Source: CAYQMF01 sp964418595
GTDB taxonomy: Bacteria; Planctomycetota; UBA1135; UBA2386
Length of the DNA: 36,590 bases
Direction of reading: 5' to 3'
NCBI GenBank assembly: GCA_964418595.1
Contig: CAYQMF010000060.1
Coordinates: 1-36,590 of the forward strand
Shown: one piece after another, positions 11,912 to 18,719 of the stretch
Position numbering within the stretch: the first letter of the stretch is position 1
Layout of the letters: each line of letters opens with the position of its first letter
Made by a program: the position numbers and the translations under genes
The notes under the pieces: model-generated
What the model was told of the DNA's origin: nothing
Databases searched by the model: none
Seen by the model: the letters and a program-made list of their open reading frames with translations, nothing else

Positions 11912-13123
11912 TCAACGGGTCCGTGCGTACAGCGCGCGGTACGTTGCGGCCGCGTCCGCGATCGTCGTGGCGTGCCGCGCGATCCCGGCGCGCAGCGCGG
12001 CGAGGCGCGGCCCATCGCCTGCGAGCGCCGCGATCGCGGCGCGCAGGCCTTCGACCGTGGGCGTCACGGCGACGCCGCCCGCGCCGATCCGCTCGGCCAG
12101 CGCGCCGAGCCGCGAGACCACCACCGGAACGCCGTGCGCGAGCGCCTCGTCGACGACGAGGCCGTAGGTCTCCTGGCACAGCGACGGGAAGACCGCGAGG
12201 TGCAACCGCAACGCCGGGTGCGCCGCCCCCGGTTCGAACCCGCCGGACAGTCGCAGCGCGACGCCGAGTTCGCGCGCCCGCGCCTGCACGCGCGCCGCGA
12301 AGGCCGCGTCGAGGAACGGGCCAGCGAGGTGGAGATCCACGCCCGGCACGCCGCCGCACGCCTCCACCAGCGGCAGGATCCCCTTCTCCTCCACCAGGTT
12401 GCCGAAGGTCCCGACCCGCAGCGGAGCGCGACCGTCGAACGGCGCGGCCCGCGCCGTCGGCGGCGCGTCCAGCAGGCCGTGCGGCACGACCTCGATCCGG
12501 CCCGACCACGGCACGTGCGCCGCCACCGCGTCGGCGCAGAACCGGCTGGGCGCGGTGAGCACCTGCACGGCGCGCAGTTCGCGTTGGATCTCGCGGTCGC
12601 GGTGCCGCAGACCGCGCACGAGGCTCGGCAGCGGCACGTGCAGCGACAGCGCCGCGCACGGCGCGCACGCATCCCGCCCGGCCGCCGCGGGGCAGGTGAT
12701 CCCCGCCGGCGGGCGGCGGAAGAAGCGGCCGCACGAGGTCCAGAGGTCGTGCAGCGTGGCCACCACGCCCACGCCGCGCGCGCGCGCCTTGCGCGCGAGT
12801 TGTCCCGACAGCGTCGACCAGTGGTGGATGTGGAGCACGTCGCAGCCTTCGTGAACCAGCACGTCGGCCACCAGATCGCGCACGCGGCGGTTGCGCACCA
12901 CGAGGCCGTAGCCCTCGTCCGGCCGCCGCCGCACGCGCAGGACGCGTACGCCTTCGCCTGCTTCCTCGATCAGGTCGCGCCCGTCCCATGCCACGTCGCT
13001 GCCCGCGATCACCAGCACCTCGTCGCCGGCGGCGAGGAGGGCCTTCGCCAGGGCGAGCACCACGCGTTCCGTACCGCCGCGGAACTCCGGGGGAAAGTTG
13101 TGGCAGGCGAGCGCGATGCGCAT
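11912..13123 (-). CDS. GT4 (GT-B fold) glycosyltransferase
   Basis: 403 aa, ATG start. The N-terminal GT-B domain opens with MRIALACHNFPPEFRGGTER, the usual acceptor-side glycine-rich entry of GT4 enzymes. It is followed by HIHHWSTLSG and TLHDLWTSCGRFF. The C-terminal donor domain contains VGTFGNLVEEKG (position about 240), LHLAGPF and the EX7E element (ETYGLVVDE) in the strand-helix that binds the nucleotide sugar. A cysteine-rich insert (GITCPAAAGRDACAPC, about 145-165) resembles a structural zinc or disulfide segment seen in some GT4 members. It probably retains anomeric configuration. It is the third glycosyltransferase gene downstream of Wzt and lies 6 bases beyond the GT2 stop at 13130. 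Confidence 0.9.
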   Translation of the reverse strand: MRIALACHNFPPEFRGGTERVVLALAKALLAAGDEVLVIAGSDVAWDGRDLIEEAGEGVRVLRVRRRPDEGYGLVVRNRRVRDLVADVLVHEGCDVLHIHHWSTLSGQLARKARARGVGVVATLHDLWTSCGRFFRRPPAGITCPAAAGRDACAPCAALSLHVPLPSLVRGLRHRDREIQRELRAVQVLTAPSRFCADAVAAHVPWSGRIEVVPHGLLDAPPTARAAPFDGRAPLRVGTFGNLVEEKGILPLVEACGGVPGVDLHLAGPFLDAAFAARVQARARELGVALRLSGGFEPGAAHPALRLHLAVFPSLCQETYGLVVDEALAHGVPVVVSRLGALAERIGAGGVAVTPTVEGLRAAIAALAGDGPRLAALRAGIARHATTIADAAATYRALYARTR

Positions 13124-13129
13124 GGCGAC

Positions 13130-14047
13130 CTAGGCGAGGATCTCGCGCACACTGCTGCGGAGGTACTCGCGCTCCGCACGCACGCGCTCGGCGTCGGCGT
13201 TGCGCTGCTTGATGGCGATCCACTCCTGCGCCGCGCGCAGGCGCACGATGGTGCGCATGTAGGGCGTGACCAGCGGCCCGTAGTGCTTGCGGTAGTAGGC
13301 GAGCCGGTTGCGGTGCCAGATCACGACGAACTTGCCGTAGCCCTTCGTCGACGCGCCGCCGTGGTGCATGACCTCCGCCTCCGCCACGTAGCGGATCTTG
13401 CGCCGCATGCGCCAGAGCCGGCGGCAGAGGTCGACGTCGTTGAAGAACAGGAAGAGCTGCTCGTCGAGCCCGCCGAGGTCGAGGTACTCGGCGCGCTTGA
13501 GCACGAAGCAGGCGCCGGGTGGTTGATCGACGTCACGACTGTGCAGGTGGTCGAAGTCGCGCATGTGGTAGCGCGCCGCCAGCCACGACCCCGGCCAGAA
13601 CTTGCCCAGCCAGGTGTCGAAGACCAGCGCCGTGCCGAGGCCCGGGAAGCGCATGCACGCCTTCTGCACGCTGCCGTCGGGGTTGACGAGCTTGGGCGAG
13701 GCCGCGCCGTACTCGGGGTTCTGCTCGAGGAAGTCCACCAGCGCATCGAGCGCGCCGGGTCGCACCTCGGTGTCGCTGTTCAGCGTGCACAGGTAGCGGC
13801 CGGTGGCGAGCTGCGCGCCCTGGTTGTGCCCGCCGGCGTAGCCGCGGTTCTCATCGTTGCGCACGAGAGTCACCCACGCGTGCGCCGCGGCGATCGCGTC
13901 GGCCGAGCCATCGTCGCTGGCGTTGTCGATGACGATCACCTCGCGCGCGTGGCGCACGGGATCGCGGGCCAGCGCATCCAGCGCGGCCAGCGTCAGCGCC
14001 TTGGTCTTCCAGGACAGGATGACGACCGAGAGGACCGGGGCGCCCAC
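13130..14047 (-). CDS. GT2 family glycosyltransferase (WbbL-like)
   Basis: 305 aa. The GTG start at 14047 follows the upstream stop (14049-14051) by a single base. It has a GT-A fold with SVVILSWKTKALT, VIVIDNASDDGS (DNAS 41-44) and LNSDTEVRPGAL (90-99), which carries the DxD-like metal site. It then has NPDGSVQKACMRFPG and LFLFFNDVDLCRRLWRMRRK, both characteristic of the rhamnosyltransferase-like branch of GT2 (WbbL and relatives). The C-terminal segment is basic and amphipathic (WHRNRLAYYRKHYG), as is usual for membrane-surface enzymes acting on lipid-linked acceptors. The sugar added cannot be inferred. It belongs to a tight run with Wzt, two further glycosyltransferases and the antiporter. 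Confidence 0.9.
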   Translation of the reverse strand: MGAPVLSVVILSWKTKALTLAALDALARDPVRHAREVIVIDNASDDGSADAIAAAHAWVTLVRNDENRGYAGGHNQGAQLATGRYLCTLNSDTEVRPGALDALVDFLEQNPEYGAASPKLVNPDGSVQKACMRFPGLGTALVFDTWLGKFWPGSWLAARYHMRDFDHLHSRDVDQPPGACFVLKRAEYLDLGGLDEQLFLFFNDVDLCRRLWRMRRKIRYVAEAEVMHHGGASTKGYGKFVVIWHRNRLAYYRKHYGPLVTPYMRTIVRLRAAQEWIAIKQRNADAERVRAEREYLRSSVREILA

Positions 14048-14048
14048 G

Positions 14049-15266
14049 TCACGCCCCCAGGCCCAACTCGACCATCTGCCGCGTCGGGTAGCGGAGCGTG
14101 TGGCTGTACACCGCGACCAGGCGCGGTCGCCGCGGATCGCTGATGTCGACGACGCGCCAGAAGTACGTCGTCGGCCCGAAGCCCCGGAACAGCGAGTCGG
14201 TCGGCGTCCAGCTGTCGCCGCTGCCGACGATCCCGGCCGCGAGATAGAAGTGCGCGTCCAGCGCCCCCTCCACCAGGTAGCGCGCCAGCGGCGCGTCGAA
14301 ACGCAGCACCGGTTTGTCGTTGCTGGTGCCGAGGTCGCGGATCTCACGCTGCGGACAGAGCTTCGCCCGCGCCTGCGCCCACTTCGTGTTCAGCATCCAG
14401 CGGGTCGCGTCGTAGAGCAGGGCGCCGAGCCGGCCGTACCACTTGCGGTAGTAGATGCGCCGCCCCTTCCAGTAGCGGGCCATCGCCTCGCCGTGGTTGG
14501 TCTGCGCCGAGCGGTTGTAGAGGTGGACGATCCGGCTGTCGGGGATCTGCACGATGGCCAGGCCGTGCTTGCGGATCCGCACCGAGAGGTCGGTGTCCTC
14601 GAAGTAGAGCGGGAAGCGCTCGTCGAAGAAGCCGATGCGCTCGATCAGCTCGCGACGCATGACGAAGCAGCACCCCGACAGCATGTCGAGTTCGATGGGC
14701 GTGTCGGCCAGCCACACGCGCAGCGCCTGCCGCGTCCGCCACGCGGCGTAGCGCCGCGACCAGTACGGGCTGACGTCGGCGATCGCGAGCCGCACCAGAT
14801 CGGCGAGCGTCGGCAGGATGTTCGGCGGCAGCATGCCCTCCATGCCCTCGTCCCAGAATCCGACCGGCGCCACCGCACCCGCCTCCGGATGCGCGTCCTG
14901 GTAGCGGAGCAGGGCATCGACCGCGCCGGGCTGGTAGACGATGTCGGGGTTGCTGACCAGCACGAGCCGGCCCCTGGCGTGGCGGTACGCGAGGTTCATC
15001 CCCGTGCTGTAGCCGCCGTTCTCGTGGTGGCGCACGAGCGTGCCGTTCATGGTGGCCAGCTCCGCCTCGATCAGTTCCTCCGCCTCGGGGTCGCGCAGCG
15101 GCGAGGCGTTGTCGACGACCACGACGTCGTAGGGAAGCGGCTCGCCGTCGGCACCGCACGGTGCGCAGGCACGGAACGACCGCAGCGCGCCGAGACAGAC
15201 CCGCCAGCTGTTGTAGTTGACGATGAGGAGCGACAGCTCCGTCGAAGCCGGTGCCGGTGCGCCCAC
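14049..15266 (-). CDS. GT2 family glycosyltransferase with an extra C-terminal domain
   Basis: 405 aa. The GTG start shares its first base with the last base of the Wzt stop (TAGTG), indicating coupled translation. The GT-A core (residues about 10-295) has LSLLIVNYNSW, VVVVDNASPLRDP, VSNPDIVYQPGAVDALL (DxD-equivalent NPD), DMLSGCCFVMRRELIE and LYFEDTDLSVRIRKHG, all standard for rhamnosyltransferase-like GT2. Residues about 310-405 are additional: a beta-rich segment (KPVLRFDAP, ARYLVEGALDAHFYLAAG, TTYFWRVVDISDP, RLVAVYSHTLRYP) that I do not recognise and that typical GT2 enzymes of this type lack. It could be a carbohydrate-binding or assembly module. The core assignment is strong; the tail is unassigned. 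Confidence 0.9.
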   Translation of the reverse strand: MGAPAPASTELSLLIVNYNSWRVCLGALRSFRACAPCGADGEPLPYDVVVVDNASPLRDPEAEELIEAELATMNGTLVRHHENGGYSTGMNLAYRHARGRLVLVSNPDIVYQPGAVDALLRYQDAHPEAGAVAPVGFWDEGMEGMLPPNILPTLADLVRLAIADVSPYWSRRYAAWRTRQALRVWLADTPIELDMLSGCCFVMRRELIERIGFFDERFPLYFEDTDLSVRIRKHGLAIVQIPDSRIVHLYNRSAQTNHGEAMARYWKGRRIYYRKWYGRLGALLYDATRWMLNTKWAQARAKLCPQREIRDLGTSNDKPVLRFDAPLARYLVEGALDAHFYLAAGIVGSGDSWTPTDSLFRGFGPTTYFWRVVDISDPRRPRLVAVYSHTLRYPTRQMVELGLGA

Positions 15267-16507
15267 TACCGTTCCCCGGCGATCGACTGCTTGCCGGCGA
15301 TCGGGAGCGGCACGGTCACCTCCACGCGCCAGCGATGGTCGTGGAGCACGACGCCGAGGTCCTTCGTGCGGTTCTCGACGATGAGGTTCTTGGTCGCCGG
15401 CATCTCGTGGAAGCGGTGCACGCCGCGGCGGTCGAGCAGCCAGACCGGCACGACGAGTTCGCCGGCGAGCAGGCGCAGGTCGGGCAGCTCCAGGGTCACG
15501 ATGCCCTCCTGGAACTCGAGGGCCACGTCGTCGAACTGGGTCGTGTGCGCGAAGAGCATGAGCCCTTCCTTGCGCGTCACGCCGACCGCGAGCTGCAGCG
15601 GCACCGGCTGGACACCGTTGCGGATGCGCACGCGCACCGCCACCGCGTCGCCGGGGTTGAACACGTTGCGCGGCTCGCCGGTGCGCGCGTCCAGCAGCTC
15701 GACGCCGAGGATGCGCGGCTGGTCGTCGCGCTCCGGCGGCTTCTCGTCCATGGCGAAGTCCGCCTTCGCGCCGAGCTGGTTCTCGTAGGTCGCGTAGTCG
15801 TTGGTGACCGAGACGGCGTCGGCGTGCCGCTCCATGCGACCCGCCTTCAGCCAGATCGCCTCGTCGCAGATCTGCCGCACGTCGTAGAGCGAGTGCGAGC
15901 AGAAGAACAACGTCTTGCCGCGGTCCTTGTAGTCCCAGATGCGGTCGACGCACTTGCGCTGGAAGTGCATGTCGCCGACCGCGAGGATCTCGTCGATGAT
16001 GAGCACGTCGGGATCGGTCGCCACCGCGACCGAGAAGCCGAGCCGGCAGATCATGCCGGAGCTGTAGGTCCGCAGCGGCGCGTCGATGAACTCGTCCAGC
16101 TCCGAGAACTCGAGGATCTCGGCGAACTTGCCCTTCGCCTCCTTGCGCGTGAACCCCATCATCGCCGCGTTCATGAAGATGTTCTCGCGGCCGGTGAAGT
16201 CGGCGTGGAAGCCGGCGCCCAGCTCGAGCAGGCTGGCCACGCGGCCGCGGATCGAGTAGCCGCCGCGGCTCGGGAACGTGGTGCCGGTGAGGATCTTGAG
16301 CAGCGTCGACTTGCCGGCGCCGTTGCCGCCGACGAGCCCCATGCAGCGGCCGGGGTAGACGTCGAAGCTGACGTCGGTGAGCGCGTGCACGGCGCGGTGC
16401 CGAGGATGCTTGTTCCACGGCGCGCGCTCGAGGATGCGCCCGAGCGGCGAGCCGTAGATCTGATAGCTCTTGCTCAGGTTGCGGACGGTGATCGCGGGCG
16501 TCGCCAT
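15266..16507 (-). CDS. wzt: Wzt-type ABC transporter ATPase with C-terminal glycan-binding domain
   Basis: 413 aa, ATG start. The nucleotide-binding domain carries Walker A GGNGAGKS (60-67), the family-specific signature YSSGM (148-152) followed by RLGFSVA, Walker B VLIIDE (168-173) and switch His205 in CSHS. The 40-residue N-terminal strand and loop (YQIYGSPLGRILE) is typical of Wzt/TagH ATPases. Residues about 264-403 form a separate beta-rich domain matching the Wzt C-terminal domain, which in O-antigen exporters recognises the finished or capped glycan. With the permease downstream of the start (2 bases apart at 16507/16510), it forms an ABC-2 exporter for a lipid-linked polysaccharide across the inner membrane. 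Confidence 0.93.
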   Translation of the reverse strand: MATPAITVRNLSKSYQIYGSPLGRILERAPWNKHPRHRAVHALTDVSFDVYPGRCMGLVGGNGAGKSTLLKILTGTTFPSRGGYSIRGRVASLLELGAGFHADFTGRENIFMNAAMMGFTRKEAKGKFAEILEFSELDEFIDAPLRTYSSGMICRLGFSVAVATDPDVLIIDEILAVGDMHFQRKCVDRIWDYKDRGKTLFFCSHSLYDVRQICDEAIWLKAGRMERHADAVSVTNDYATYENQLGAKADFAMDEKPPERDDQPRILGVELLDARTGEPRNVFNPGDAVAVRVRIRNGVQPVPLQLAVGVTRKEGLMLFAHTTQFDDVALEFQEGIVTLELPDLRLLAGELVVPVWLLDRRGVHRFHEMPATKNLIVENRTKDLGVVLHDHRWRVEVTVPLPIAGKQSIAGER

Positions 16508-16509
16508 GC

Positions 16510-17424
16510 TCAGACCAGGTCCGCGAACTTCTCGCGGCGACTCATGAAGAAGGTGTAGCCGATGGCGAGGCAGCCGAGTGCCCAGGCGGCCGACGCCGCC
16601 AGATGGCCGGCGAGGGTGCCGTCGATGATGCCGGGGGTGATGCCGAGGCTCAGGCGGTGCGCCTGCAGGATCGGGTAGAGCGGGTTCCACTCGAGGATCC
16701 ACGCCCACGACAAGCGGGCGCGGAAGCCGTACGGCCCCTCCATGATCCAGAACACCGGGCTCAGGAACATCCACGCCTGACCGAGGATTCCCCAGATCTG
16801 CACGGCGTCGCGCATGAACACGTGCAGCCCGGCCAGGAACAGCCCGATGCCCAGCGCCAGCACGAACTGCAGGAACAGCACCACCGGCCAGAGCAGCAAC
16901 CCGAGCCCCGGCTTGACCACGCCGGAGATCGTCCCCGTGATCAGCAGCACGACGACGCCGACCAGCATCACGAGCAGCGACACGAGCCCGAGGTGCACCG
17001 GCAGCAGCTCGCAGGGGAAGGCGACCTTCTTGACGAGGTTGCCGTTGTCGACGACGGCCGTGCAGGAGCGGGTCGTCGCCTCCAGGAACGCCGTGATCAC
17101 GAGCACGCCGGAGAAGAGGTAGACCGCGAAGTTCGGGTCCGGCCCCTCGCCCTCCACGAATCGTGCCTTGAACACGAAGCCGAAGACCGCGAAGTAGACC
17201 GCGAACAGGAAGATCGGCTGGACGAGGACCCAGAAGATGCCCAGCGCGCTGCCCCGGAACCGACCGAGCAGTTCGCGGCGGAAGAAGTTGTGCACCAGCG
17301 TCCGCTGCTCCCACACCACGCGCGGGTAGCCGAGCATGGGCAGAAGCCACCGCCACAGGCCGCGGGGACGGCGCTCGGCGTAGCGTTCGATGAGCGGGGC
17401 AGAATCGGTCACGTCAGGCATCAT
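16510..17424 (-). CDS. wzm: Wzm-type ABC-2 polysaccharide export permease
   Basis: 304 aa from the ATG at 17424; a second ATG follows directly, so the start could be one codon later. The cytoplasmic N-terminus ends in a gate-helix-like segment (PRVVWEQRTLVHNFFRRELLGRFRG cannot span the membrane). Six hydrophobic helices follow, starting with ALGIFWVLVQPIFLFAVYFAVF, and the conserved elements VVDNGNLVKKVAFP (coupling-helix region) and WNPLYPILQAHR appear near the end. These are hallmarks of the ABC-2 family of O-antigen, teichoic acid and capsule exporters. With Wzt it moves a lipid-linked glycan to the periplasm. The gene order permease, ATPase, glycosyltransferases is the classic arrangement. 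No O-antigen ligase is present in this window. Confidence 0.93.
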   Translation of the reverse strand: MMPDVTDSAPLIERYAERRPRGLWRWLLPMLGYPRVVWEQRTLVHNFFRRELLGRFRGSALGIFWVLVQPIFLFAVYFAVFGFVFKARFVEGEGPDPNFAVYLFSGVLVITAFLEATTRSCTAVVDNGNLVKKVAFPCELLPVHLGLVSLLVMLVGVVVLLITGTISGVVKPGLGLLLWPVVLFLQFVLALGIGLFLAGLHVFMRDAVQIWGILGQAWMFLSPVFWIMEGPYGFRARLSWAWILEWNPLYPILQAHRLSLGITPGIIDGTLAGHLAASAAWALGCLAIGYTFFMSRREKFADLV

Positions 17425-17540
17425 CGGCCATCGCGGAAGGGAAGCCAGCGTGCGCTGTGGAGCGGCCGACGCCAGCGGATGCTGCGGTGGCACCGGCGGC
17501 GCGGTGGAGGTTCCCGCCGCAGCGCAGCCGAAGGTGGCAC

Positions 17541-18029
17541 TCAGCGTCGGTTCGGGTCCGACTCCGGCGCCGGGAGCGGATCGCCGAAGCGCAGCCGAAG
17601 CTGCGCCACGATGATCTGCTCGAGCTGCTGGTCCTGGCCGTCGGCGCTCCAGTCCTCTTCGCGCGGCTGCAGGCTGTGCGCGAGGTCCTTGACCCGCTCC
17701 CGTTCCACGCACAGACGCACCTGCCACTTCGCGCGCCCGCCCTCACCCGGTTGCTCGATCAGCTCTGCCCGCACGCGCTGCCGCACCGACTGGCCGAAGC
17801 CCGGGGTCACCTCGCGCCACCGCGATGCGAACTGGCCGCGCCCACGGTCGGTGTTCTTGGTGTCCTGGGGCATGCCGTGGCGCGTCGAGACATCGACGAT
17901 GGCTTCCCAGAGGTCCTGGAACGGATGCTCGCGCACTCCCACATCCTGCCAGTCCCGGTAGGTCGAGGCGCACGCGGCGAGGATGACGAGGGCAGCGAGC
18001 GGCGCGCCGCGGGGCAGTTTTGGATTCAT
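17541..18029 (-). CDS. Small lipoprotein, possibly BamC-like helix-grip fold
   Basis: 162 aa, ATG start. It has a lipoprotein signal with lipobox LAAC and lipidated Cys20. The mature chain opens with FQDLWEAIVDVSTRHG, then a segment DRGRGQFASRW and several strands (VRAELIEQ, WQVRLCVERERV). A helix followed by a 'removes ambiguity and adds strands' pattern is what one sees in BamC-like helix-grip domains, but the match is weak and made by eye. It ends in an acidic, proline-containing tail. It lies 116 bases upstream of wzm on the same strand and diverges from the HAD gene across only 33 bases. Likely an outer-membrane or envelope lipoprotein of unknown function. Confidence 0.6.
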   Translation of the reverse strand: MNPKLPRGAPLAALVILAACASTYRDWQDVGVREHPFQDLWEAIVDVSTRHGMPQDTKNTDRGRGQFASRWREVTPGFGQSVRQRVRAELIEQPGEGGRAKWQVRLCVERERVKDLAHSLQPREEDWSADGQDQQLEQIIVAQLRLRFGDPLPAPESDPNRR

Positions 18030-18062
18030 GCGCGGGCGACGGAGCATATCCTCTGCGCCCGC
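18030..18062. promoter_or_regulatory. 33-bp divergent intergenic region with a dyad
   Basis: This gap separates two opposed ATG codons. It carries an inverted repeat with 7-base arms, GCGGGCG (18032-18038) and CGCCCGC (18056-18062), around an AT-richer core (GCATATCC, 18044-18051). The core could supply -10 elements in both directions (TATCCT on plus, GATATG on minus). If so, both transcripts would be nearly leaderless, consistent with no Shine-Dalgarno before either ATG. A shared operator or overlapping promoters are inferred, not shown. Confidence 0.35.
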
Positions 18063-18719
18063 ATGCCCGTGCCACCGTTGTTGTTCGACCTGGACGGCAC
18101 GCTGGTGGACTCGTTGCCCGACATCGCGGCGAGCGTCGACTTCGTGCGCGCCGCGTACGACCTGCCTGCGCTCGGCAGCGATGGCGTGCGCACGATGGTC
18201 GGCGACGGACTCAGCACGTTGCTCGCGCGTGCGCTCCCCGGCCTCGACGACGACGCGCGATCGCGGGCGGAGGCGACCTACCGTGAACACCACTTCACGC
18301 AGTGCACGCGGCTGGTGCGGGCCTTCCCGGGCGTCCACACCCACCTGACAGCGTGGCGCGCGTCCGGATGGCCGCTCGCCGTGGTGACCAACAAGCCGCG
18401 GGAGTTCGCCCTCCGCGTGCTCGCGGCCTGCGGACTCGATGGGTTCTTCGACGTGGTGATCGGCGGTGACTCGACGCCGGCTCGCAAGCCCGATCCGGCT
18501 CCGTGCCGCGCCGCGCTCGCCGCGCTCGGCGCCCCGACCGGAACCGGCGGCAGAGGCACCATGATCGGTGACGGCGTGCAGGATCTCCGCGCCGGTCGCG
18601 CCGCCGGCCTGCGCACCATCGGTGCCCTGTTCGGCTACCGCCCGGCCGCGGAGCTGCGGGCCGAAGGCGCCGACGCGTACTGGACCGCGTTCGGTGCGGC
18701 GGAGGCCCGACGCGGATGA
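18063..18719 (+). CDS. gph: HAD-superfamily phosphatase, phosphoglycolate phosphatase-like
   Basis: 218 aa. HAD motif I is DLDGT (Asp9 nucleophile, Asp11 acid/base), motif II is VVTNKP (about 115-120), motif III Lys lies in PARKPDPAPC and motif IV is IGDGVQDLRAG. The alpha-helical cap after motif I (DSLPDIAASVDFV...) and the overall length fit subfamily IA phosphatases such as Gph, which hydrolyses 2-phosphoglycolate in the cytoplasm. Substrate identity in this family cannot be set by sequence alone; pyrophosphatase or sugar-phosphatase activity is possible. The stop overlaps the start of the TrkH gene (ATGA), so the pair is probably co-translated. The ATG lies right after the divergent dyad at 18030-18062. 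Confidence 0.85.
   Translation: MPVPPLLFDLDGTLVDSLPDIAASVDFVRAAYDLPALGSDGVRTMVGDGLSTLLARALPGLDDDARSRAEATYREHHFTQCTRLVRAFPGVHTHLTAWRASGWPLAVVTNKPREFALRVLAACGLDGFFDVVIGGDSTPARKPDPAPCRAALAALGAPTGTGGRGTMIGDGVQDLRAGRAAGLRTIGALFGYRPAAELRAEGADAYWTAFGAAEARRG

Noticed and set aside
11468..14143. 891-codon open frame on the plus strand opposite the glycosyltransferases
   Set aside because: Its composition is typical of shadow translation, and it covers four well-supported genes on the other strand.
14045..16510. Serial one- to four-base gene overlaps as a sign of a mobile or phage-like block
   Set aside because: Tight packing with GTG starts is general throughout this window. No integrase, transposase, tRNA or direct repeat borders the region.
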